From: Thamnidium elegans
Taxonomy: Eukaryota > Mucoromycota > Mucoromycetes > Mucorales > Mucoraceae
Length of the DNA stretch: 64,000 nt
Assembly: GCA_025201345.1 (NCBI GenBank)
Contig: JAIXMG010000005.1
Coordinates: forward strand, 62,001 to 126,000
Direction: 5' to 3'
In this document: positions 44,566-56,979 of the stretch, piece after piece
Position numbering within the stretch: the first letter of the stretch is position 1
How the letters are laid out: every line of letters starts with the position of its first letter
Position numbers and translations under genes: made by a program
Notes under the pieces: model-generated
What the model saw: only the letters and a program-made list of their open reading frames with translations
Database searches by the model: none
Told to the model about the DNA's origin: nothing

Positions 44566-47500
44566 CTAAGATAATTCAAGATAATTAGCAGGCACCAACC
44601 CAACCTGAGTACCATCTTCTGATTGAGCCTTCCACCAATCATCGTTTTCCTTGACAAGAACAGTGACAGTATCACCCATTTTGAAACTTAAACAGCCTTG
44701 ACCTTCAGGTCCTTCAAAATCATAAAGAGCTTTTGCCTTGATATTTAATTCGGGGTCCGCTACAAAAAACGATATCAGTACAATGCATTTCATTATTTAT
44801 TTATCTATTCATTTTTTTTTTTTACCTTCAGGTTTTAATTGGACATAGTTTCTAGGGAAATAACCCGTCTTTTTGTTCTTTTCGAGTGTACCAAACCACC
44901 AGTCCTCAGTATCACTATTATCGCGAACAATAATAATATCATCTTGAGAAAAGACTAAATCATCTGCACCTGATCCTGGATAATCCCATAACGCAACATA
45001 TTCTACAAAAAAAAAAAAAAAATTTAGAGCCACTTTTTTTTAAAAAATAATTATAATAATTTACCATGTTCAGGTAACGATTCATCATGACTAGGTGTAT
45101 TATCAACAGCCGATTCAGATGCGGCAGCAGGACTACTAGCAGGACTATCTCCCGAAGTACGTGCTTGCAATTCAGCAAGGAACCCACCACTTGACAGTGC
45201 ACCTGAGATAGGAGCAGGAGCAGCAAATTCTGCGGCAGGTGCTGCAGGTTGAACCGGTGCACTAGTATCATCAATAACGTGTCCAGAGACAGATGAAGCA
45301 CTACGGTCATTAGTATTGGCTTTTCTCAATTTAAGACCAGATTGAATTTGGCCTAACAATGCACCTCGCATATCGCCACCAGCGGTAGGAGGAGGGGGTG
45401 TAGAGAATGCAGTAGGAGCTGCTGGTGCAGCGGGTGCAGCAGGTGGGGGAGGAATACCACTAGCATTACTAGCCGTAGGAGCAGGTGGTGCTGGGGGAGG
45501 AGGAGGAATATCTGACGACGCGAAAGCAGTAGCATCATTTTCATCTGGTTTAGGAGAAGGTACTTCTCTAACAGTTTCTAACGAATCTATATATGTACAT
45601 ACTTTTAGTACATTCTATCTATATTTACCATAAAATAAAAAGCTAACTTACCATTATTTCCTCTCTTACTCATAGCAGTGAATAACATACCAGCTAAATT
45701 TTTAGCACTACCAGCAGCAGGGAATTCATTTTCATCGTCAGAATCATCGTGTCCAGCATCCCAACCATCATCTTCGGAATCGGTATCGTCTTTAGCGCCC
45801 TTAGTAGCAGAGAATGCAGAGAATGCTGCAAAAGGGTTATAACTGACACGCTTATTAGCAGGCTCGTTGGGCTTTTCTGCCTGAGAAGAGCCAACAGGGG
45901 ATGCACTAGCTTGTTGAAACTTCGCAAATGGGTTATTGCTGCTAGTAGATGCGTTAGGAGTGGGAGGAGCAGCGGCCACAGGTGGGGTAGGTGGGGCCGC
46001 TGGGACTGCAGCCGCTGTAGGAGCAGGTGGAGGTGGGGGAGGTGGTGGGGGAGCAGCAGCGGGTGAAGGGGCTTCCTCAGGCTTATGCTCTTTCTTTCTT
46101 TGTTCATTTTCTTCTTCGTCACGTCGAATGGCATCAAATCTAGCCTGTCTATCAGTCTCTTCCTTTTCCAATACCTTTCTTCTTCTTTCCAAGAACTCCC
46201 TTTCTTCTTGTTCTTCTTGTTCTGCACGTTTCTTTTCATCCTCACTTTCTTTTCTAGATCTTTCAGCTTGCTCTCTTTCTAACTCTTCAGAACGTTGATG
46301 TTGCAAACGGTCGTTTTCACGAATACGTTCCAATTCTGTTTCTCTATTTTTACGATCGGTTTCTTCACGTTGATCGACAGAGTTACGTAAAGATTCTTGA
46401 GCCATACGTTCGTTATCACGAAGACGTTCTAATTGAATTATTAGGATTATAATTTTTTTTTTTTTATAAGATATTTTTTGGACTTACGTTGTGCAATCCC
46501 TTCACTTTCATCAGGTTTACTGACAGGTGGTGTAGAGGATTTTGGAATAGATCGAGGTGAGCTATTAGGATTCCTCTTTGCTTGTAAAGCAGCTAAACGC
46601 TCTTGAACACGACGTTCGGCCTATTAAAAAAAATTAGTTAAACCACTTTTTTTTTTTTTTTAAAAAAAAAGGTAATATATATACTACCTCTTTTTTAATT
46701 TCATCAGCAGTACGAGGACGAGCAGGAGTAGCCTTAGGTTTAGGACTGGGAGTACTACTAGTTAAAGGACTAGCAGTAGAAGGACTTTGATAGCCACTGG
46801 AAACACTTCTCTCGAATGTTTGATGACGAGGAGCATAGCTAGAAGGTTCAGAACCCTTACTGTCCAACTGTTCAATAAAACGACGAAGCTCATAAGAAAG
46901 ATCTTGTCCACCGGTTTCAAATCGTTTTTTATCTTCTAAATCTTGAGCAGCAGTCATTTCTTCTAAATATCTTAAATCACCTCTCATGTCTAAGAGTGCT
47001 GTACGAGATCTTTCCATATCACGTTCAATACTATCTGCCTTTTTATCAGCTTCTTCCTTTTCTTCTTCGGCACGTCGAAGGGTATAAGCGGCATCTGTAC
47101 TACTACCACTATTACCAGCCTTACGAGCAGCCATCATAGCTTTAGCCTTAGCACGTACACGATCACTTTCAGAGACAGAACCACCGGGACCAGTAGGTTG
47201 AATAAATGCCATAAAATCCTGTGTGCCATCATTCTTTCTCGAATGACGTACCTTGGTATCTCTTAACTCTGCTGCCGCACCACGTAACTGGCGAGCCAAG
47301 ATAGGAATATCTCTGTTACACAAATATTGAATTTCATCTTGCAAAGATTTTTCTTCCTCCAATAATTCCAGTAAAGTATCCGAGTTTTGAATGTATTTAT
47401 TAGATAAAGGATTGGTGCGAGCTAATTGAGTTAATTCGTCTTGAGTACGTCTAATCTTTTCCTTGAGTTCTTCCAAGGAATATTTGCTATTGTTGGAAGA

Positions 47501-49116
47501 AGGTGTGTTGCGAGATACAGGGATACGGTCAAGCGTACGTTTAGTTTCTGAGATTTGACGACGCAAGTCTTCCAAGATGGCAACATCTACATCATCAGAT
47601 GCATCGGTATAACGACTATTATATCTACTGCTGCTAGCAGATTGAGGCCCCTTTCTACGAGAGTTAGATACATAATCATCATGATGTTGTTCATGAACTG
47701 AATACTCTTCTTGTTTAGGAGAAGGTGTTTGAAATGATGGTGTAGAAGGAGGAGGACGTCTACCCAACACAAACTTCTTGAGCAAACTGGAAGGAGGTTT
47801 CAATTCAGCAGGTAAAGTATTGGGGATTTCAAATCCATTTAACTTTCGATATACTAAATGCATAGCAACCGAGAACTCATCCAAGTCTAAACTTCCTCTA
47901 TTTTCACTATCTGCTAAATTCCAAATCTTCATTAAATCTTGAGGAGGTAATTGAGATTGAGTCAAAACATCTTTAGCTGTATCTCCAGACATAAATCCAG
48001 ATCCAGATCCTTCCCATGCATTAAAGATATCTCTGTATCTTTGTTTATCCTCTGGACTAATCTTCCAAGACACTCTGTTAGCGTCTGTTGTACCAAGGTT
48101 AGGATGTAATAAGTTAGTAACTCCGTTTTGATTGGGCATCATCTTTTTAGCGAAATCCAAGTTTTGAAGACGAGATTTAGGTGCTTGTGATGGCATAAAT
48201 CCGGTTTGCATAGGCACTTGTTGACCCATATATCCAGTCTGCGTAGGTAATTGAGGTACAGGGGGTGGTGTAGCTCTCAATTGATTATTCATGTTGATAC
48301 CTGTCATCATGTTCATTTGTTGAGAAGCCATCATACCTGTTTGTTGAGGTTGCATGATGCCAGTTTGCTGAGGCATCATATTAGACATCATACCTGTTTG
48401 ATGAGGTTGCATCATACTTGGTTGATTAGACATCATACCTGGTTGTTGAGAAAGCATACCAGTCATCATAGGAGCCTGAGCATTCACAAACTGTTGTTGT
48501 TGTTGTTGAGGTTGTGTATTCACTAATTGTTGAGAAGTTTCAGTAGAAGCAATTGTTGCCATAGCAAGTTCGGTTTCCTCCCTAACATTAGGAGGAAGAG
48601 AAGCAGGAAGTACCTGTCCAGTTAATTTCTTGGAGGTTAAAAACATGGCAACAGCAAATTCAGGAAACGTCAAGTAAGGTGTACTAGATATGGATGCAAG
48701 ATCCCTATATAAAAAAAACAAGAATTAATTAAATAAGCACTTTTTTTTTTCTGGTTAGGTCTATGAAATCTTACCAAATCTTTACTAAGGAATCGTTATC
48801 GAGATTAGAACGTCTGAGAAGTTCACTAACTGCATTAGCTATTAAAGGGAAGGAAGAAAGAAAAAAAAGTAAGAATGTATTACAATATTATGTATAAAAA
48901 AAAATTTACCGGATATCTTGTTACCACCAAAGGCAGCAGCACTTTGAGAAAATATTTGTTCAAACTTTAGTTGATCAGTAGGTGTCAAAAAACTTAAACG
49001 AATGCCTATACAAGGAAAAGAGGTTTTTAATAAAGACCATCTATTTTATTAATGATAAATAAAAAAAACTTGTTACCTTTAGAAGGCCCCGTTTGTCCTC
49101 CATTATTATTATACAT
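44566..49116 (-). CDS. PAN1: Pan1/intersectin-like endocytic scaffold (EH-EH, coiled coil, SH3-SH3)
   Basis: Nine exons: 49116-49077, 49005-48910, 48838-48775, 48704-46688, 46620-46488, 46428-45652, 45586-45065, 45002-44826, 44759-44566 (1,339 aa, all phases consistent). EH1 spans the first four exons (FEQIFSQSAAAFGGNKIS...LASISSTPYLTFPEFAVAM). PQQTG/PxQTGMM repeats follow, as in Pan1, then EH2 (RYRDIFNAWEGSGSGFMSGD, DEFSVAMHLVYRKLNG). Next are long coiled coils, a Glu/Arg-rich helix, acidic patches, proline-rich runs and two C-terminal SH3 domains (YVALWDYPGSGADDLVFSQD; KALYDFEGPEGQGCLSF). Yeast Pan1 lacks the SH3 pair, so this is the intersectin-like arrangement of a clathrin/actin coat scaffold. 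The symbol is by best family fit. Confidence 0.9.
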
Positions 49117-49330
49117 TGCTATTTATTACTGTTTTTTTTTAAAAAAAAAAAAAAAAAGAAAAAAACACAAAGTAATAAGGAAAGAAGATGGAGAAGAAAG
49201 AAGAAAAAAATGAGGTCAATAAGCAGAAGAACATGAAATGCTTCTTGTTTTGGATACAATATTCAATGTCCGAAATAAATACCTTTTTATTGCTCTTCGT
49301 CAAATAAAATTTACATAACTGATCCGGAAT
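49117..49330. other. Upstream region of the Pan1-like gene
   Basis: Contains a T(n)A(n) palindrome (about 49132-49158) immediately upstream of the ATG and a purine-rich run. No gene seen. Confidence 0.4.
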
Positions 49331-49334
49331 TAAA

Positions 49335-49545
49335 TATCAAGACAGAACCTTCTTTATGACTTCGAAGGACCGGAAGGTCAAGGTTGTTTAAGTTTCAAAA
49401 TGGATGGTACTTTTACTGTCCTTGTTAAAGAAAACGATGATTGGAAGATGGTACTCAGGGTGGGTTGGTGTCTGCTAATTATCTTGTACTCTTTTTCTTT
49501 TTTTTTTTTACTTAATAAAATAGCGATAATGATTTAATTTTTCAA
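49335..49545 (+). pseudogene. Inverted decayed copy of the Pan1-like last exon and 3' region
   Basis: On the plus strand, opposite to the gene, this stretch matches the gene's final exon (44759-44566) and its 3' region: DPELNIK, then EGPEGQGC-like, VLVKENDDW, DGTQ and SANYL coding pieces. The match continues past the stop through TTACTTAATAAAA and AATGATTTAATTTTT. It contains small indels (a deletion after GATGATTGG) and frameshifts, so it is not functional. It ends close to where the R1-type terminus begins at the real gene. Confidence 0.8.
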
Positions 49546-51286
49546 TTGGTATAAAAGGAAATATCTTTTGACAGCTGCTTTATGTCTAAGAAAGAAACAA
49601 AGGCTTAACGTGCCTTCTTATTTTTTTTTATCATAATTAGCCAATTTGTTTCATTTAGTGATCAAGTTTACCTTCTTTAACTTACTTACGGTCGTCTTGC
49701 ATGCTTGAAAAGCTGATACTTAATGGCATGTTCGTATTTTAAGCGTATTTTTTTTAAAAAGAAACATAGGGGTAGTTTTTTAAAATAGATGGTAAATGTT
49801 TTATTAATGAGGTAGAGACGTGCACTATAATTATTGCTATCATATAATTGTATATATAGTAATGATACATAACAGTAATGGCAATTTGTACTTATCTTTT
49901 TTTTTAAAAAAAAAACTCAATAATGGTATATCAGATATAATAATTATTTGGGAGAGAGGTGAGTAAAAAGTGGTCTATTTTGAAAATACTAGCTACAGCT
50001 TTTCGATAGTGTACCATAGTTCCTGTCTCTCAAATTGTACAGCTTGCCAGCAGCAACTAAAAGCTATTAAAAAATCACATACTTTTTTGGTTTTGTATTA
50101 CATCAACTACTCGGACTCTGAATAGTGCAAGTGACAGCTGGTGCCGCAAGCTGATGCTACCGTTTGGCCCTCTTTCCTTCTCATGTTTTTTTTTACCTCA
50201 TGAAAGGTTTTTAAGAGGGTTTTAGTGAGGACAAGGTTTAGTACATATGAGTACAGCTCATTGAAGCTTTTTTTTTTAATTGGTATGATGTGATATAACA
50301 ATTATCAAAAAAATAAATGCATGCTAATATGAGCTTTTAGGAACTTGGTATTACACATTTTATGTCCTCGTTTTAAAAACTAGTCGACGTTTACACGTAA
50401 GTTTATATTTAGAATATCTGATTTTAAAAACAGCTCAAGTTTATCCAAGGCCTTAAAGGCAGCAAATGTAAAAAAAAAAAACAAGAGGCTGCTGCTATAA
50501 GTACAAGCCAGGAACACTCGATCTTTTCGAATAAGCGTTCGCTTTTTAGTTTTTTAGTTCAACTTATAAAACTTATTGTTTTTTTATGTATTGAGCGTAA
50601 GCTTTTATTTATTAAGATATTGACGAAATTTTATCGTGCCATTCAATCCTTCCGTCACTGCAATAGTTAGTCAGGAGGGGACTAGAACTGTATTGCTGGA
50701 ATTGACCTCAGCAGTAGATGCATAATTGTAGTGCTGTGGGATACGTAGTAGTATATATGCACTTTTACTTTAATAATTTAAAGAGAGATGCAGAGAAATG
50801 TCTCCAGTTGTACATTATAGTTTTAAACAAGATTACATTTAAGAGCTGATTACAGATTAGTTAATTAGTGGGGTCCAACCATCAAAACTTAAAACTATAA
50901 TTTCCTTAACATACATTAGAAAAAAAAAAAAAAGACAAGTTCAAGGGGAAAAGTAGATTGTCATAATTTGATAAAAAAAAATTATTATAAAAAGTAATCA
51001 AAATAACGAACATAAGAAATGAGTCTTTATTTTTAGATGAAGAGCAATTCGTAATAAAATATTTAGTCTTTTTTATTAAAACTATACTTTTGTGTTAAAC
51101 CTTTTTCCTTTTCATAAAAAAAAAACGCTTTCTTGTCAACAGTAGTGTACGTTGGACCAATAAATAAATGACCCAGCTGTTACACAATTTATTTCGAACC
51201 AGGAAAGGAGATTTAACCTTTAATTAACCATGAATTCTATTATTTTTTTTCTTTTTCTCTTCTCTCTCGTTCTTTTTTTCTGCCCT

Positions 51287-51318
<32 letters not shown>

Positions 51319-51342
51319 CGTACGCTTAAAAAAAGAACAATA
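49546..51342. other. Intergenic, no gene seen
   Basis: About 1.8 kb of AT-rich DNA with a T9A10 palindrome near 49897-49915 and a T run of about 30 (51289-51318) just upstream of the secreted-protein gene. The 64-codon minus-strand frame at 50301-50107 shows no domain. No RNA gene recognised. Confidence 0.4.
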
Positions 51343-51705
51343 ATGATTAAACTGTTTTCAGTGCTACTAGTATTATTTTCGAGTATATGTTTTGCAACCA
51401 CAGTTGACCTGGGTAGCACTTTCTGTAACCAGGAAACAGTCGATATAAATAGATTTACATTATTATTATCAAATCATTTATTATTTGATCATTTAGATAA
51501 AGCATATACTCAATTATCCAAAAAAATTTCATATCAATTTCGAGATGCTATTCAGGTCAAGGTTAAAAAAATGAAATCAACGTCGATTACTTCTACCATT
51601 GAATCAAAGCAGTCTGTTCTTATTCCACCTGTTGATGTACAAATATTAAAAAGGCAATTAAAAGGTGCCGTAGGATGTAAGTAACTAATACACATGATAT
51701 ATAAA

Positions 51706-51737
<32 letters not shown>

Positions 51738-52225
51738 AAGTTACTCACATACACTTATTACAAGCTTTTGTAGAAGACAAATTACCTGCCATCTTATCAA
51801 ATCGATACAACACAACCATTTTACAAAATCAATTAGACCACTTATTATATCAATACTGTCCATCAAAAATGACACAAGGCATCGTATCACAACAGTGTTT
51901 ATTAGATAACTTGGAATCATTTCTAACCGAGATTCAACGTTATACAAGTCAAAAATTTCAATCCACATTAATTCAAATAAATGAATCTGATTTACCTAAA
52001 TTATTTGAAAAGACCAGAGCCCAAATAGCAGGTATCCTGGTTCACTTTAACAGACACACAATGGATAATAACTATCATCGACTAGAATTAAAAATCAAAT
52101 CAACACATAAAACTCGAAAGCATTGGATTACACCAGATATGATACAAGATTTTATAAATACCATCAATCATAAAGATAACGAAGAAGAAACAAATATTAG
52201 ACATTTTTTAAAATTATCCACATAA
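51343..52225 (+). CDS. Secreted protein of unknown function
   Basis: Two exons, 51343-51676 and 51765-52225, give 264 aa with one phase-1 intron that contains a long T10A20-type palindrome. Residues 1-19 form a signal peptide (IKLFSVLLVLFSSICFA). The mature protein is helical-looking, with few cysteines, a YNTTILQNQLDHLLYQYCPS segment and a basic C-terminal third (HRLELKIKSTHKTRKHW). I do not recognise a family. Tail to tail with the PPR gene, only 9 bp between the two stop codons. Confidence 0.72.
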
Positions 52226-52234
52226 AAATAAATT

Positions 52235-54538
52235 TTATTTATTTATTAATATACTTTCTATTTTCTTTAATTTTTCTCTAACGACATCATCTAATGGAAT
52301 ATTGTTGTTGATCATATCTTCAGTAATAACAGATTTTGCAAGCAGTGGCTTTTTTAAATATAAGAAACCATCGATAAGTTTGGTATAGGTTGCTGCATTT
52401 GCTTTTTCTCCTGTATCTTGTTCCATTTGTGCAATATATTTACGAGCTTTTGAGACTTTACCCTTCTTTGCCAAGTTTCTAATAATACATTCATACACAT
52501 CTCGAGTTGGTTTCAATCCACGCGACAGCATATCCTTTAATAACTTTTCTGCAATACTGGTATGACTTCTATCCTCATTAGCCACATCCAATAAAATTCT
52601 ATAAGTGATACCATTGACCAAGATACGTTGATTTTTTTCGCTTGGAAACAATTCGGCTCGATTATTTCTAAAGAATAATCCTACTACTTTTGATATATCC
52701 ATACGAGTCAATAGACTAGATAGCGCTAAATTGTTAAGAAAGGTTTGATTAAATCGAGTGATGGATGAAGGATGAAGTAATAACTTTTGATAAAGGCTTT
52801 CTTGCATTTCACTTTGAGATTTATAAAAGGTTGCCATGGTACGTAAAGTGGTTTCATCAGGTGCAACATTGACTAAATCCATATGCTTTAATACATCAAA
52901 AATCTTTTCATAATCTACTTTTTGATCTTCCAATACAATCATTCGCATCAATAAGTTAAAATCAACTACATCAGGACCATCTGTATGTGAAGCTACCGTT
53001 TGAAATGCTTGCTTAGCTAAATCAACATCATCAAGTTTTATATAAGTAGCCACCAAAGAAGTTAAACCATGATGTGTTAAAGACAACTTTAGCTTTTCAC
53101 TTAATCCAAATGCCCGTTCAAATAAATCGATATCACCAGTTTGAGCAGATAAACTAAATAAAGCTTTACAGGCAATTCTTGCTAAATTAGGTTTGATATT
53201 TCTGTTTAAAGCAGATTCTACTTCAGGGTGAACAAGGGCTGCATTCGTAAAATCTTTTGATCTGACCATACATTGAAGTACATAGATAGATGCTTCGGTA
53301 CTTGTAGGGTATAAATGGTTGCATCTACGGTATAATCTCATTGTATCTACATGATATTTTAATTTGGCTGCATGTACGAGTAATCCTTCCATTACATCTT
53401 GACTTATGATCAATCCATTATTTTCCATTTGTTCCCATACCAATATCGCATGCTTAATATCCTTTTGTGACACATACCACTGTATTAATCGTTTACTACA
53501 AGTCAATGCATTGGCTGTATCTTCCATCGTAATCGTATCTTTCAACATACGTTCAGCTGTATGAACTTGTCCAGTAAACAATGATTTGTCCATTAACCGT
53601 TTCACGATAACACTAGTAGACATACCCAGCTCCCTTTTTATTAAATAAATATGTCGAGTTTGATTCAATTTCCATTCTTCTAAACAATCCACAGCAAACA
53701 TATTCAATGCATTATCCAATAACTCTCGAGCATCTTCTATGTGTCTATTTACCAACTGCGTTAATGCATCTGTAGGGTGATGTTTACGTAAAAACAAACT
53801 TGCTTCTTCCAATTGATTCGACATTAGCTTTGATAACACAACAGATCTTACAATGGATTTGGTAGGCTGTAAACCAACCTTTTCTAAATGTTGTAACCAA
53901 TAATCCATTTTTTTCATTTGTTTTTTTTGGCTAGCCAATAATCCAAATACTGATTCGTAGCACGATATATTCAATTGATCATATTGTTCCGTAGCCTCTG
54001 TTAACAAAGCCATGGCTTTCTTTGTTAATTTTAATTCGGTTGCTAAATGAATCATTAATTCCATTTCTTCTTGTCGAAACTTGGCTTCTGCAAACAACTG
54101 TCCTTGTTTTAAATCTTGCAAGATCTCAAACGCTTCAGTACTAGGTCCATTAGAACTTGGATCGTCGGGATTAGTCATAAACTTTTGAATGAGTAGGTCA
54201 ATATCCGTTTGTGATAATTGCGATAATAAGCTCTCATGTCGATTCTTCATCAATTGGTACATATTCAACACTTTCTTTCTACCTTGTCTTCTTTGAATCG
54301 ATTTTTTTACCCAGGGTGAATAAGATAAAGCAAGATCGTTATGAGTGGGTTGATATAGCTCATGACGAAAGCTTTCTAGTAAACTGGGAACAGGGGTTGA
54401 TAAACTCTCTTTTACTGATTGTGTACCTAACCCTCTACTAAACTTGACTGGGGTCACTAGAATACGTTTCGAGAGACATTGTCCACATACTTGTGCAAGT
54501 AGCTTTTGTGACTTCCAACTTTCTCTAGATATTAACAT
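52235..54538 (-). CDS. Pentatricopeptide-repeat (PPR) protein, probably mitochondrial
   Basis: Intronless, 767 aa. The N-terminus (about 40 residues, with basic and hydroxylated residues such as SKRILVTPVKFSRGLGTQ) fits a mitochondrial presequence. The rest is helical repeats with PPR-like spacing: YESVFGLLASQKKQMKKMDY, IIRNLAKKGKVSKARKYIAQ and ATYTKLIDGFLYLKKPLLAK. A role in organelle RNA maturation or translation is likely from the family. The lack of introns contrasts with most neighbours. Confidence 0.8.
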   Translation of the reverse strand: MLISRESWKSQKLLAQVCGQCLSKRILVTPVKFSRGLGTQSVKESLSTPVPSLLESFRHELYQPTHNDLALSYSPWVKKSIQRRQGRKKVLNMYQLMKNRHESLLSQLSQTDIDLLIQKFMTNPDDPSSNGPSTEAFEILQDLKQGQLFAEAKFRQEEMELMIHLATELKLTKKAMALLTEATEQYDQLNISCYESVFGLLASQKKQMKKMDYWLQHLEKVGLQPTKSIVRSVVLSKLMSNQLEEASLFLRKHHPTDALTQLVNRHIEDARELLDNALNMFAVDCLEEWKLNQTRHIYLIKRELGMSTSVIVKRLMDKSLFTGQVHTAERMLKDTITMEDTANALTCSKRLIQWYVSQKDIKHAILVWEQMENNGLIISQDVMEGLLVHAAKLKYHVDTMRLYRRCNHLYPTSTEASIYVLQCMVRSKDFTNAALVHPEVESALNRNIKPNLARIACKALFSLSAQTGDIDLFERAFGLSEKLKLSLTHHGLTSLVATYIKLDDVDLAKQAFQTVASHTDGPDVVDFNLLMRMIVLEDQKVDYEKIFDVLKHMDLVNVAPDETTLRTMATFYKSQSEMQESLYQKLLLHPSSITRFNQTFLNNLALSSLLTRMDISKVVGLFFRNNRAELFPSEKNQRILVNGITYRILLDVANEDRSHTSIAEKLLKDMLSRGLKPTRDVYECIIRNLAKKGKVSKARKYIAQMEQDTGEKANAATYTKLIDGFLYLKKPLLAKSVITEDMINNNIPLDDVVREKLKKIESILINK

Positions 54539-55789
54539 TATCTATTATCGACTATTATTACTACTACTATTACTGTTGACAGAAAAAAAAATAAAAAAAA
54601 TTCCCCTTTGTCTTTTTTTTTTTTTTTTTTTTTTTTTTTGAGTCGTGTCTACTGGGTTTTTTTTTTTTTGCAAAGTAAAAATGTCAAAATAATGAATGTT
54701 TACCCCCCTTGATGAAAACCTATTTTTCTGCCCAGCCCGGACAAAGGACTGTGTTTTAAAAAAAAGTCTTTTTTTTTTGCTGCTGTACGTGACAAGCATT
54801 CGTACCTTATTATTACTTGCGTACCTGTTAAATAATCAAGTATTAAAAAAAAAAAAAAAAAGGTTGAAATTATTACTTTAAACGGATAAAGCAAGTATCC
54901 AGAGTGTTTGTACAGTGCTTTGTGTTTGAGAATCGAAAAATAAAAATTGAATTTTTTTGGTCAATAAACTAAACAAGACGAGTGTCAAATATATAATTTT
55001 TCTCTTTGCATTTTGTCCTACACGTTGGGGGTTGGGACCTCGCTTACTACTCTACAGTCATCTATCGTAAATGATTTATTTCTAGTTTTACAAGAAGTTC
55101 TTGTCTCCAAAATAAAAATTTGTTTTCACCATCATTTATACCACATATTGATAAATAGGGTTAGCATACGCAACGTCCTGAAAGTAACAAAAATGAGAAA
55201 AAATAAATAAAGTCAACCGTTGGCATAATGTGCTTCTTCTGCAAAATATGTTAAATACGAGTGATAAGGAGATCTCAGCGATTATCCTAGCGATACTTTT
55301 TTCTTTTAAAGCAACCTCCACCCTCAAAACTATAAAACAGATCGGGGCCCTTAGAAACGTAAAATTTATAGATAGTCATATGCGACTTTTTCAAAAGTAT
55401 AGATATTTTTCTCTTCTTTAGACGTGTTTTATCAACATCAAGATAGCATTACCGTAATAAAAAAACTTATCGTGTTCATTACATTTATGATTTCGCATAA
55501 TATCTATTAAAAAAATCACTTTTTTTTTTTTTTTTGGAATTTCGACGTAAGTTATAAGCTAAAGAGACCGTATACGATCTTTGTAATGAGTTTTCAAAGG
55601 GGGGGGGGATTCAGATTTTACTATAGCTCTCTTTTTTTCATTAACTGCAGTCTTTTTTCACTATATTCTATTCGTTTTTTTAAGGCATTGTGAGATTATG
55701 TTTTCAAGATTAAAAATTTGCACGGTTCTTACCATAATTTGTATAATATTTCTTAGAATTGCAGGCAAAAAAATACATCCTTAAAGGTT
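54539..55789. other. Intergenic, no gene seen
   Basis: Begins with the PPR promoter region (T-run 54614-54639). Short frames near 55136-55421 have no recognisable domain and sit in shifting frames. A G-run lies at 55601-55609. Confidence 0.4.
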
Positions 55790-55799
55790 ACCACAAATA

Positions 55800-55990
55800 T
55801 TTATAGAAGAAGATTTGGGACCTTTGACGATTATTGATGGTACTGTGAACTAGGATGAATATATCAATATTTTGGCACGTAACTTTCATCCTTGGTTCCA
55901 GAAATTGATGGAGGACGAATACAGATGCTCTATCTTACACGAAGATAGAGCTTCATGTCATACTGGCGCGTACGCTAGATGGTACTTGAC
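55800..55990 (+). pseudogene. Tc1/mariner transposase remnant
   Basis: Plus-strand frame reads GPLTIIDGTVN, stop, DEYINILARNFHPWFQKLMEDE, then ILHEDRASCHTGAYARWYL. This is the DDE_3 middle block with the second catalytic Asp in the EDxASCHT motif. One in-frame stop, no N-terminal DNA-binding domain and no final PIE block within the window: a dead fragment, and a different lineage from the piece at 22 kb. Confidence 0.75.
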
Positions 55991-56176
55991 CTTTGAATAC
56001 ATAGTATAAATTTCGACCCACGATTAATTTGGTATGATTGTATATATCCATGTACCGTGTTACAGAGCCTGAGCGTACTGGATTGAATAAATATATGTGG
56101 TTGATAGATCTATTCGCAAAATAATAATACAATTTAGGAAATGATACCTTTTTTTAAAAAAAAAAATGTTAGTTAC

Positions 56177-56979
56177 TTACAGAAGACGCATATCAGATGA
56201 CGCTCTCGCTGGAATGGTCAATGAAATTTGCTGAAGCTTATGTAATGATTCAGAAACATTAAATCCTTGTACTATCCAGTTCTCCTCATCTTCTGCAATA
56301 CTGTCTTTGGTATGTTCGTATACTACTTCTTCCAATATATACTCTGACCTTCTTGTGGGCTGATAATCGTTACTTAAATCAGATCGAGGATCTTCATCTT
56401 CATCTGAACTTGTTTATATGATAAATTAATATTTTTTTATTATTTCATTGTTCTTTTTCAATTTAACTTACTTTCTTCGCCCACTGAATTCAGTGATTTA
56501 TTATCTTATACTTGACAACAATTTTTTTTTAAAAAAAGAACTTACCGTTTAAACGTTTTGTGCTTGGGCCTTCAATAACAGAGCCTTCATCCCTTTGTCT
56601 ACTATTATTTATAGAGACTCTGTTTCCTTCGCCTTGGGCCAGAACTACACCATAGTTATTATATGTATTACCGCCTTTATTTTTTTCTTCTGTTTCCTGA
56701 GGCTCATTCTATGTGTAAATCGTCAATTAAAAAAACTGATATTTTTTTTAAAAAAAACTAAATTCAAGAGCTTGGGCTTACCAAATCAGTTTTCAATTTT
56801 GCAACCTTCTCTTTTATTTCTTCTGTCAAATCATTTAAATGAAGCAATTCCTCCAAACACTTATTGTAATTTGCCGTCAAAGTCTTCTCATTGGGAGTTA
56901 TTCTGCAGTTTCTTGTTTTGAACGTCTTAAATGATTCGAAACCCCAACTTTCAATTGGTGTTGCTTTAAAGTACAGCAT
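56177..56979 (-). CDS. Four-exon protein of unknown function, possibly element-associated
   Basis: Exons 56979-56782, 56708-56546, 56483-56472 and 56403-56177 give 199 aa with all phases consistent, including a 12-nt micro-exon. N-terminal part: SWGFESFKTFKTRNCRITPN, then a leucine-rich helix (CLEELLHLNDLTEEIKEKVA). A polar, asparagine-rich middle and an acidic C-terminal part follow. The end is either TAA at 56177 or donor GTAAGT at the same place with more exons to the left. It abuts PIF/Harbinger transposase remains, so it may be an element's second gene, but no Myb-like motif is evident. I do not recognise it. Confidence 0.5.

Noticed and set aside
45749..46298. Long Gly/Arg- and Ser/Phe-rich plus-strand ORFs
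   Set aside because: Shadow frames of the proline-rich and Glu/Arg-rich parts of the Pan1-like gene.
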